A stretch of DNA of 34,104 bases from Annulohypoxylon bovei var. microspora. Lineage: Eukaryota > Ascomycota > Sordariomycetes > Xylariales > Hypoxylaceae. Within the stretch, counting starts at the first letter, position 1; the number at the start of each line of letters is the position of its first letter. Made by a program: the position numbers and the translations under genes. The stretch covers positions 1-34,104 of the forward strand of contig MU405436.1 in assembly GCA_022836615.1 (NCBI GenBank), in the 5' to 3' direction. The notes under the pieces were generated by a model. The model searched no databases, was not told the DNA's origin, and saw only the letters and a program-made list of their open reading frames with translations. Below are positions 23,851-33,230 of the stretch, one piece after another.

Positions 23851-26379
23851 TAATGTTCTTAAAGCAGTTAATTTAATGTTTAATAACGTTTAACTTATAT
23901 TTAAATAAAGGGTTTTTATCGAAGTTTAATTTTATTTTTAATGAAAGGAAATAATATAATTAACCTTTTTATGCAAAAGCGCTTTAACGTTTTATGTGTT
24001 TATGTTTTTTAATAAATTTATAAAACGAAAATATATTTAAGTAATAAAAGATGGAAAAGTGAATATGGTAATTGGATAAATGGTTTATTATATAAATATA
24101 ATAATAAGATAATTAAAAGAGAAGTTTATTATTAAAACAAGATATAAAAAAAAAATTTTTATTAAAGAATTATTTATTTTTCTCGTAATTTTAATAATAA
24201 ATTTACGATTAATCGATCAAAGTTAAGCTTTAATAATTATAAATATTACCGTTATAAACTTTCTTTTTATATAAATATTTTAATTAAAGTTAAAGCGTTT
24301 TAAATTAAAAAAACAAAGTGAGTAAAATGTAAGGAATAAATAAGGTGGATTTTTAAGTCCGTTTAACTTTATGGGCGCGTTAAGTTTATAATAATAATGG
24401 TATGATTTAATTATTTTAAAGCTTAATAATAATAATAATGTTATTATAACGGACGTTATTATTAAGATCGTTAAAAGCACATTTAATTATATTTAAGCAA
24501 ATAGTTTATTATAATTAATTATTAATAATATCAAGCTGTTTATTAACTTTGCTTTAATTAATATTAATAAAGTAATTATTATTTTCTTAATTAATCTTAA
24601 AGATCATGGCCTTAATAACAAAGGGGTAAAAAAGTGTAAAAGTGTTTTAAAATGTTAATTTTTAAAGAAATGTTAATCTTTAAAAAGAAATGTTAAACGG
24701 ATTAAACTTATTTAATAATTTTAAATATAATAAGTTATAAAAGCGTAAAATTCTTTATTAATGTTACCATTAATAAAGACTCGGTTATTAATAAAAAGGT
24801 TTTAGAAATGTTTATAATTGAAAATAAAGGTTAAAAAGCTTTTTTTATAAAGGATAATAACTTTTTATTTGTTAAAAAAATAAAGAATTATTGGATTAAA
24901 AATAAGGCTTTAATTTTAATATTTTAAATATTGTTTTTAAATGTATTATAAGTTAAGGGTCGAATATATTGTGAAGTTAATATGTTTTCTTTTATTTTAT
25001 ATTCAAAATATTTATTATAATAATGTGTATTAATAAAAAATTTATATTATAAAGGTATTAAAGGTAATACATCAATTAAGTTAATATTTATTATTGGACG
25101 CCTTGTTTTAAAAAGAAAAAATAAGTAAATATTAGTTTTTAACACATTATCAAGTTATTATTATATTAACTTTTTTATAAAAAACAAAAGCTAGCTTTAT
25201 TATTATAATAATAATTAATGTAAATACTTAAAAAATCTTGCTTTAAACCTTATAAAAAAACGATATAAATATTTTAAAGCCTTTTTTTACTTTTGTAAAC
25301 TTTACACCTTTTATTATATGATTTATGTATTTTTATTATTTAAAATAAGGCTGAAATTAAGTTATATAATCGTTATTTATTAAATTATTTCCTTAAGTTT
25401 TGAAATTGTATATTATGTTATAATAAGTTTCGCGTTGGTTTCTTAAATAAGAAAACCGCCGTCAAAGTAATTAAATATTTTAAAGGAATAATATTTTTAT
25501 ATGTATTTTTAACCACATAATACACCGTTAATACATTTTTTATTAAAAAGTTATCCGTTTTTTCTTCGTTTTTAATTAAGGAATTAAGGGTTTATTTATT
25601 AAACATTATAATAAAAAGTGAAGAAACGATAAATATAAGAAAAAGCTTTAAAATTATTAATAAAAAAAACATGTTAAAATCGGTTCTTAAAAGGAAAACA
25701 TAAATTTAACATATAATTTTAAAAGTGTTAAAAGGTAGTATTTTTATATGTTATTTTAATTTCTTGATTTCTTTTAATGTTTTAATTATTATAACGTTAA
25801 ATATAATCTTTTTAATAAGTATAATATATGGTTTAATGTTAATATTAAAAATATTAAGAAAATTTAATTAATTAATATTAATTGTTAAATCCATTATAAT
25901 AAGTGTAAAGGTAATTTTAATGTATTATATTAAAAAATAAAAATAAATTAAAAAATCGAAATAAAATAAAATTTTAAGTTAAAGTTAAAAATTATGTAAA
26001 TATATCGAATCATGTGAAAACGTGTTATAAACTTAAGTAAATAAAAATAAAAAATTAAATAAATAAAAATGAAAAATGAAAATAAAATAATAAAATAAAG
26101 TTATTATTGAAAGTGTAATTATATGGTTAGGGTGGACCGTTATTATAACCATGTGGTTAAATATGATTTATAATTATATAATTAAATTTACGTTTAAACT
26201 TTATATTGATTTTTTATTTTTTTTACGGAAAGTTAAAACCTAAAAATAATAATTATATCGGAACATTATAATAATATTTAATTTAATTATTATTATTCTT
26301 AAAGTATATTAATGGAACGGTAAGAATCGGATAACCCTTAAAACATGCTTGGAACATGATTAAAAGTTTTATTTTTATT
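23851..26379. other. AT-rich degraded DNA upstream of the Gag relic
   Basis: If the Gag relic at 26.4-26.9 kb belongs to an LTR retrotransposon, its 5' LTR should lie here. I searched by eye for a direct-repeat partner in 29-32 kb and found none. A minus-strand open frame at 24280-24480 is unassigned and mostly Leu, Ile and Asn. Short near-repeats of AAATGTTAAT occur at about 24650-24697. Confidence 0.4.
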
Positions 26380-26900
26380 TTTATTAAAGATTTAAATTAA
26401 GGATTTATATCCCTTAATAAATGACTTAAATCTTATGTTTAAGGAATAAAAGATAAATATGATAAATAAATTTTAAATTAATTAATAAAATTTCTTTAAA
26501 GAATATATTTAATTTACGTGGCTTTACTTATTCGTTAAAGGTTAAATAAAGTCGATTTTATGACCTTTTTTTATTAAAAATAATATTAATTAATATATTA
26601 AGGTTAAAGAAATATATAATTTATTAAAGTTATTATATAATAACTTTAATGTTAAAGCTTAAGTTAAAGATAACTTTCATAAGTTTAACATGTAACTTAA
26701 TAAATAATTCTTTAAGTTTTACGTGCTTTTATATAATTAACGAGCGAAGGGGGCATTTTAATATCCGAGTGGAAAAAGGAATTAAATCGAGGATAATCTT
26801 TAATTAATAAGCCCGCATTCGTAAATATAAAACCCCTTAAGAAAAGCTTAACCATACCGTTGCTTAATTATTAACGAAACGCCGGGCTTTTATTATATAA
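26380..26900 (+). pseudogene. Gag capsid relic of a second LTR retrotransposon
   Basis: Three plus-strand frames in succession resemble the capsid region of fungal retrotransposon Gag proteins. The first (about 26490-26580) gives Y/F-x-F-N-L-R-G-F-T-Y followed by R-F-Y-D-L-F. The second (26609-26750) gives E-I-Y-N-L-L-K-L-L-Y-N-N-F-N-V-K-A, then F-H-K-F-N-M-x-L-N-K-x-F-F-K-F-Y-V, the typical pattern L-x-x-L-Y-x-x-x-N, F-x-x-L, Q-x-F-x-x-F. The third (about 26745-26810) gives I-S-E-W-K-K-E-L-N-R. Frame changes imply indels, and stops are TAA at Gln-type positions. No LTRs, protease or reverse transcriptase could be placed, so the element's limits are unknown. The same stretch also has a 51-codon open minus-strand frame (26715-26867), which I take as a shadow. 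Confidence 0.5.
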
Positions 26901-28969
26901 TTAATTTGCGAAAACCTTTTATTAATATAAAAACGTTAAAGCGAACAAATTAATAAAAAAAAACGTATATTTAAAATATTTAATATTTTTATTTATATAA
27001 TAATTTTATTTAAAAAAACAATTATAAAAACGATTTAAGAAATAATTTAAATAAATAATTTAAATAAATAATTTAAATAATAAATAACGTTTAAAAAAAA
27101 AGCCTTTTAATAATATAAGGTTTTTTAAAAGTTACTTATTATTTTTTATTTTCATTTACCGTTATTTTTTTTTAATTTATAAAAAGATGTAATAATCCGT
27201 GTATAAATTAATAAATCATGTTTTTTAATTATTTATGTCTTTTTTGCGATTATTTTTTTTATTAATTTAATCTAATGGATAAATTTATAAAATCTTATTA
27301 AAGTTTATTTAAATTTTTTTAATCATTATTTATTAGTATTACATCTTTATTAATAAAGCTTTTAAAATAAAAACGTTATATAATAACTTTTTTAAATGTA
27401 ATAAAAAAAATAAAAATTATTTAATAATTAAAATTAAGACTTAAGTTATTTATATTATTATTAATAATAATTTTTTTTATTTTAAAATTTAAAAATTAAC
27501 GTATTATTTTATTAATAAATATAATAATTTATGGAAAAACACGTTTAATTAAAATTCTTATATTATTAACGTAAGTAAAGTAAATTTAAAAATTAATTAA
27601 TATTTTAATTGGTTAAAGCATAAAGGGGCATAATGCGCGATATAACGAGCTTTTAAAATTAATTTTAATTTCTTGAAATTAACGTTTTTATTAAATATTT
27701 CTATTATTCTTTTATAATTTAAAAGCTTTTTTAAGTTTAACTTAAGATTTTTAAACCATTTTATTTTATTTATTAATATTTACTTGCTTTTTACTTATAA
27801 GTAAAGGATTTAAATTATGTATTAACCAAGTTATAAATTTAATATTAATAAGGAGTTTATAATTTTATATATTATTTATTTATTTATGGTGATATTTAAT
27901 GTTATATCCCCCATTAATTAAAGTTATGGCTATGTAACGTATTTTTATAAAACCTTTTATAAATATAAAAGTATAATGTATATAAAGAACTTTATAAACG
28001 AAAAGGTTTATTAAACGAAGAAGAACGAAATGATTAATATTTTCTTTAATAAATCCGTTAATACTTTTAACATTAAGGAAATTTAGGGAAAAGTTTATTA
28101 AATTAAAGATTTAAATTAAATTATTAACATTATTAAATGGCTTTAATATAAGATTTAATACGTAAGCTTTAATAATTATTTAAATGTGGTTTATATAAAC
28201 GAATGCATCGTTATCACCGTTTATTTCATTTTCCTTTAAAATTTGCGTAATGTTTTCTCTTAAAAGTTACACCTTTTTCTTAAAAGGGCCACCTGAATTT
28301 CCTCCGGGAACAAATCTTTTATAACTTAATATTATAATAATAACGTGGTAAGTTTAACGTATATAAAATTTAAAAATATAATATAAAATTATTTATTAAA
28401 TTTAATTGTTAAAAACAAATGTTAATAAAATTTAATAATATTAATAAATATATGGTGGGATTAAAAAACCGCTCGGTATGGTGGTAATTTATATTTATTA
28501 TTTAATTTAAAGTAAACTTTTAATATAATAATTATTATATTTATAATAAAATATATATTTTAAAATAATAAAAATTAAACAAAACATTATATTAATAAAA
28601 AAATATATAAAAAATATGTTATTAAAAGCTTCCTTTTTTTTATTATAACAAACAAGTTTTAAATTAAAATAAAGCTTAAGCAACGGTGGATTATGTATTT
28701 TATATATATTAATAAAAATATTTAAAATAAAGAGTTAAAAAAAAAAAAATCATGAAATGGTTTCTTTTAAAAGGTTTTTATATACCGGCCTTGTAATTAA
28801 AATCTTATTTTGCCGCTCCGTTAATATACTTTAAGAGTAATAATAATTAAGCGTTGTTATATTTTTTATTCCTCATTATTTCCTTTTTTTACGCCTTTTC
28901 TTCCCCGGCTTTTAAATTATTATTACCAACTATTTAAATTAATATATTATTATTATATAAATGTTTTTA
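26901..28969. other. Degraded DNA, possible pol region, unresolved
   Basis: If the Gag relic is real, pol should follow here on the plus strand, but I could not align reverse transcriptase motifs. A GC-richer patch at 28158-28319 is nearly open in complementary frames on both strands, so its coding strand cannot be decided. Confidence 0.35.
27040..27078 (+). repeat. Three exact 13-bp tandem repeats
   Basis: AAATAATTTAAAT repeated three times without a change, followed by a partial unit. The exact identity suggests a recent replication-slippage event after the main mutation phase. Confidence 0.75.
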
Positions 28970-29230
28970 TATAAATTTAAACCACCTTATAAATTACCCC
29001 TTATATTACCCTTTAAGCCACCCATTTTACCACCCGTTTAAACCCTTTTAAATCACTTGTATAACCTTTTATATAACCTTTTATATGATTTTTTATTAAA
29101 CCCGCATTAAGCCATTTTATTAAATTATTTGTTTTACCATTTATTTAACCACTTATAACCACTTTTTTAACGCTTTAACCACTTTTTTAAGGGTTATTTA
29201 ATCACTTTATTTAAAGGTTTTTTTTATACA
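28970..29230. repeat. Degenerate 12-bp-period minisatellite, copy 2
   Basis: A C-rich tract resolvable into 12-mers: GCCACCCATTTT, ACCACCCGTTTA, AACCCTTTTAAA, TCACTTGTATAA, CCTTTTATATAA, CCTTTTATATGA, and later CCATTTATTTAA and CCACTTTTTTAA. It keeps the same strand bias (C over G) and core CCAC/TTTAA as 12520-12720. Units differ mostly by C/T, with some indels near the right end. Confidence 0.6.
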
Positions 29231-32200
29231 TGGGTTAAGCTAATTACGTAATTATCTTAGGTAATCGTTCTTATTTATCCATTTATTTAGTTTATGCGTG
29301 AAAATTAACTTTTAATAAGTTATTAAATATTAAATAATTAAGGTAAGAAAATTATAATAATCATTAAATTAATTCATTTATAAAATAAAAGATTAAACCT
29401 TTAATTATAATTACGTAATTATAAAATATTATTTTTTTTAATTATAATAATAATAATTTAATTAATTAACCCTTTTATTATTAACCATAAATTATATATT
29501 TAATAATTCATCCTTATTTTCGTATAATATAAACTTTTTATTTTTTAAAAAATTAAATCTTATTAAAAACCATTGCTTTTAAATGGATCATTTTAAAATT
29601 TTAACTTTATTAATTTAATTAGTTAAAATATTTAACCTTAATTTACCCACAATAAAATGCATTTAATTAATAATTGTGGATATAAACCTTTTAAAAATAT
29701 TAAAATTATTATAATATAAAATTTATTTAAGTTTTAAAAAGGTTATTATGTTACGTTAAAAAAGGTCATTTTAATTAAAATTAATGAAAAATTATTTGAA
29801 AAGGAAATTTTTTTAAAAGTGGGGTTATGGCAAGGTGTGTGGCTGTAATTATAATATAAAGGCTTTATATTTAAAAAAGGGTAAAAAATTATTAAGAATG
29901 GGAAAAAAAGAAAAGCGGGTCCGTGGTAAGTATCGTAACTTAAAGCATATGGTTAATTATATTATAAATTAAGTAATTTTTTAAAAAAAAGAAATATTTT
30001 TTTATTATTAATTACTTAAGCTTTTAATTATATACCTTTTATTATTAAAGCTTTTTCACATTATATAATATTTATTAAAATTAAATCATTATATATTTTA
30101 AATATTTATAAGTTATAATAAAATTTAAAAAACCGTTGCCGTTAATTATTACACCATTAATATATCTTCACTTTATAAACATTAACTTTATTATTTAAAC
30201 CATTATATTAAATGTTAATATTTATTATTTTAAATATTCGGGATATTTCTTATTATTTTATTTTTTTACTTTAAATGATAATGGTATAAATTATAATTTA
30301 ACATATTTAATATATTATATATTAATTAAAAATACATGGCCTTGAAATGGTAATAATGCGGATTATTTTTATTTAATCGAATTAATTGATTTAAATACAC
30401 CTTATATTTCTTGCTTTTCCAACCATATGTTTCATAAAAATTTATATTATTTTTTCGTCCTTATATACTTAAAAAATAAACCTAAAACATAATCCGCAAA
30501 ATATAATAATTATAATTAATTATAATAACTTAATATTTTATTACGTCGAATTTTAATAATTAGGTGTTTCTTTATAATGGTTTACTTAAGATTTAACATA
30601 ATTTAAAAGTCCTTTTAATCCCTTAATATAAAATTTAAAATATGCCTTAAGTAATTTTTAAAACCGTTGTTTAACGTAATAAATGTTATTATATTACGTA
30701 AGTGTTTTACGGGAATTAATACGCTTATATTATCCTTCGATTAATTAAAATTTAATTTCTTATAAACGATATAATATAATATTTTATTAATTAAGGTAAT
30801 CGGTTAATATTAAATAACATAATAAACGAAATGTTATTCCGTTTTAACGTTCATTATATATTAAACCAATCGGAGCTTTTAATGGTTTTTAAATATATCG
30901 GTAATAAATATAAATTAATATTTTATATATTACATTCGTAAATTCATTACTTTTTTAAGTAACGAATAATATATTATAATTAAAAATTACATTATATTTA
31001 TAGCGTTTTTTATAAATTTTTATTTGCTTGCTTCGTTTAATTTATATTTTAAAATAATATATTACATATTTTTTAAATTTTATGTAACTTATTTGAAATT
31101 TTAATATAAAAACCATCGGTTTTTAATGAAGATTTAAAGATTACGATAAAATATATTAATTCGGTTACTTAAATTATTAAAATAATTTTATTATTCGTTA
31201 AAGCTTATAATAAAAAACGTTCTTAAAGCACCATTAATAAAAAGGAATATCGTTAAAAGTATTTAATTAAAAAAAAATGGATAATATATTTAATTAATAA
31301 AAAAAAGGATTATAATAAAAATTTTAAAAATAATGATATAAATTTTAACAAAAAAGATTATAAGTCCTTTAAATTTATTTGATTTAATAGTTTAAATGCT
31401 TATATATCGCTTTTATTATTATTATTTAACTTTAATTTTAATAATAATACGACAAGTAACGAATATATAAATAAAAGTTTATTAATTAAGATTTTTAAAC
31501 TTTATTATAATATTATTACGAAATGCTTTTTACATTTTTAATACCGGTGATATTTTTAATATAAATTAATAATTTTAGTTATGATTATTTAATATTAATT
31601 ATAATATAAATATATAAATACATAAAATTATTTAAATATAAATTAAAAATATTTAAATAATTTATTAAATATAAAGTTTCGTCATTTAATTATTAAACGT
31701 ATTAATTTAACGATAAATTAATTACACATTTAAATAATTAATTAATGAATATATATATATTTTACATTTATATTAAAAAAGCTTTATATATATTATGCGT
31801 TATTAAATTAAATTTTAATAATTAACCGATTTCTTTTATTAACCATAATAATAAACGAAGTTTTAATTAATAATTACATTCCATTAAAAATAATAAATAT
31901 AAACCTTTTAAATTAACCACCCGCGAAAGTTGAATATAAATGGTAATAAAGTTAAAATTTTTAATAAACATTTTTTTATTTTATTATTTTTAATAACTTA
32001 AATTAATATTACGTAATTAATCCCTTTTTATATAAATCTTATTAACTTTAAGTTTAATTATAACTTTTAATTTTTAAAATTAATTTTATTAAACTTACTT
32101 AATAAATCTTTATTAAAACTTATATATTATTACGATATACTTAATTAATTATTATAAAAAAATATTTTATTAAGTTATAGAAAAAAATGTATTTAATTAA

Positions 32201-32335
32201 TAAAAGTAAAAACTAATTAAAGATCCATCATTAATTAATTAAAACCCATTAAAGTTAATTCACCATCCAATTAAAGGCTACGAAAACTAATTATAAAATG
32301 GGTATAAAATATATTTACTTTTTTATTTGGGACAA
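29231..32335. other. AT-rich degraded DNA
   Basis: Mostly uninformative. Around 29850-29970 (plus strand) a run reads F-I-F-K-K-G-x-K-I-I-K-N-G-K-K-R-K-A-G-P-W. This loosely resembles the C-terminal domain of Ty3/Gypsy integrases and would suit the end of the Gag-bearing element, but it is too short and biased to call. The last 120 bases (32222-32290) contain CATCCAATTAAAGG-like strings related to a motif repeated in the following island. Confidence 0.4.
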
Positions 32336-32390
32336 TTCTCCCATACAAAAAAACAATAACACAATAACCTTTCGTAAACTTAAGGCACAC

Positions 32391-32414
32391 AGCTTCAACC
32401 ACAGCTTCAACCAC
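32391..32414 (+). repeat. Tandem 12-mer AGCTTCAACCAC x2
   Basis: Two exact adjacent copies. The core TTCAACCAC is what the RIP-mutated 12-bp minisatellites at 12.6 and 29.1 kb would look like before C-to-T change (TTTTAACCAC), with the same period. Confidence 0.7.
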
Positions 32415-32460
32415 TTAAAGGGTCAACAGGTTAAGTCAAGGACCTGATCTTCAATAGGTC

Positions 32461-32478
32461 AGGTCAGGGACCTGACCT
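32461..32478. repeat. Short perfect inverted repeat
   Basis: AGGTCAGG, GA, CCTGACCT: eight-base arms with a two-base centre. The arms recur nearby as GGTCAGG (32457-32463) and CCTGACC (about 32806-32812). It could be a protein-binding palindrome or a small hairpin. Confidence 0.6.
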
Positions 32479-32553
32479 AAGGGCGGTTGCTTTTCGTCTT
32501 TATATAAGAAATTGAAAGCCCCTGATTTAATGAAACAAAGGCGGGAGAAAGAT

Positions 32554-32600
32554 GACTAAGCAAAGGCTCGTAAAGCCTCGAAAAGGGTGACTAAGCAAAG
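32554..32600 (+). repeat. Direct repeat GACTAAGCAAAG
   Basis: Copies at 32554-32565 and 32589-32600 (period 35), each followed within a few bases by a CTCG motif. A related GGCTAAGCAAAA starts at 32701. Confidence 0.6.
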
Positions 32601-32648
32601 CCTCGAACAGTGGCCCCTGCGCAGAGGGAGAAGCTTATATAAGCAGCT

Positions 32649-32663
32649 ATGCATCCAATTAAA
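32649..32663 (+). repeat. Transition-mutated copy of the 18-bp motif
   Basis: ATGCATCCAATTAAA differs from the ATGCACCCAATCAAA part of the 18-bp motif at 32731 and 33050 by two C-to-T changes, so part of the island seems to have been lightly mutated. Confidence 0.5.
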
Positions 32664-32730
32664 CGTTGTAAAAAGGGGGAGACAAGCAGGTACGGTGAGA
32701 GGCTAAGCAAAAAGATGGGTCCCTGAAAAC

Positions 32731-32748
32731 GATGCACCCAATCAAAAG
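32731..32748 (+). repeat. 18-bp motif GATGCACCCAATCAAAAG, copy 1
   Basis: Identical to 33050-33067. The flanks differ (AAAAC before, AAGGCGC after), so it is a short dispersed repeat and not part of a long duplication. Confidence 0.75.
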
Positions 32749-32844
32749 AAGGCGCTTACCTAATCGACCCCTGACCATCCCGGGAGCAGTCAAGTCGATG
32801 AAAACCTGACCTAAACTGACCAATTGACCAATCGACGGCCGCGG

Positions 32845-32910
32845 GCGGCCGGCGGAGGGTTTTTACGAGGCGCGCGCAGCGCGCCGAGCAAAAACACGAA
32901 GCCGGCCGTC
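32845..32910. repeat. Long GC-rich hairpin
   Basis: The core GGCGCGC-GCA-GCGCGCC (32869-32885) is perfectly paired with a three-base loop. The arms continue imperfectly outward: GTTTTTACGAG pairs with GAGCAAAAAC, and GCGGCCGGC with GCCGGCCGTC. Total arm length is about 30 bp with a few mismatches, a strong potential cruciform or RNA hairpin and the most GC-rich point of the window. Confidence 0.8.
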
Positions 32911-32957
32911 CGGGCTGGTTGAATAAAAGGTTGAAAAGGGTGTAAAAGTGAGAAATC

Positions 32958-33010
32958 GAGGAATCGAACCTGGGGATCTCAGAGCTGTGGTTTCAGCTGA
33001 CTAAGACCCC
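32958..33010 (-). other. tRNA-like / Pol III box segment with hairpin
   Basis: On the minus strand GGTTCGATTCC (complement of 32960-32970) matches the B box / T-arm consensus, and TTAGTCAGCTG (complement of 32994-33004) resembles an A box about 23 bases before it. That spacing is shorter than in a normal tRNA, and no matching acceptor stem exists, so this is not a functional tRNA. The segment 32972-33010 also folds into one long hairpin (GGGGATCTCAGAGCTG against CAGCTGACTAAGACCCC). It could be a tRNA-derived SINE head or a tRNA relic. Confidence 0.4.
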
Positions 33011-33049
33011 GGGAAAAGGATGTTGTTAGAAAACCCCGCTTAATTGAGC

Positions 33050-33067
33050 GATGCACCCAATCAAAAG
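33050..33067 (+). repeat. 18-bp motif GATGCACCCAATCAAAAG, copy 2
   Basis: Exact copy of 32731-32748. It lies directly upstream of the plus-strand tRNA-like boxes at 33075-33127. Confidence 0.75.
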
Positions 33068-33074
33068 CTGTGGG

Positions 33075-33127
33075 TTAGCTAGCGCGGAGCTAAAAAAGAT
33101 TCAACGCCGGGTGGGTGGTTCGAACCG
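33075..33127 (+). other. Second tRNA-like / Pol III box pair
   Basis: TTAGCTAGCGCGG (33075-33087) resembles an A box and forms a D-arm-like hairpin (AGCT 33077-33080 with AGCT 33088-33091). GGTTCGAACCG (33117-33127) matches the B box core GWTCRANNC, about 29 bases downstream, close to tRNA spacing. The T-stem does not pair and no acceptor stem is visible, so it is not an intact tRNA; a SINE-like promoter is the more likely reading. Confidence 0.4.
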
Positions 33128-33230
33128 TGGGAACTCGGGAAAAAAACCCTTTGTGTGGCGTGGGGTGTGGCGTTTTTTGTGGCTGAAATTCGGGGTTATT
33201 ATGTCCGCGGATGCGGGGACCTCACGTTAT

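Larger units (their letters stand above)
32336..33230. other. GC-normal, largely un-mutated island of unknown nature
   Basis: About 900 bp with sharp compositional edges, rich in CAA, CAG, TGG and GC-only strings that RIP has removed elsewhere. No protein is supported: the frames, including one at 33051-33254, are short and match nothing I know. Internal structure includes a 12-bp tandem, a palindrome, repeats of GACTAAGCAAAG and GATGCACCCAATCAAAAG, two strong hairpins and two tRNA-like Pol III box sets, one on each strand. No terminal inverted repeat or clear target duplication was found. The mix suggests a compound of short repeats or a SINE-like element rather than a gene. Confidence 0.6.

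Noticed and set aside
24280..24480. 66-codon minus-strand frame with some varied residues (Y-H-Y-Y-Y-K-L-N-A-P-I-K-L-N-G)
   Set aside because: Possibly a relic, but it could not be extended on either side or linked to a family, so it is not listed as a gene.
26715..26867. 51-codon open minus-strand frame with varied residues
   Set aside because: It overlaps the plus-strand Gag-like relic, which matches a known family pattern better; the minus frame is taken as its shadow.
12520..29230. The two 12-bp minisatellites as LTRs or ends of one large element
   Set aside because: Their flanking sequences do not align on either side, so only the short-period repeat is shared.
32336..33230. A complete tRNA gene
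   Set aside because: B-box matches exist, but acceptor stems and T-stems do not pair and the box spacing is off on the minus strand.
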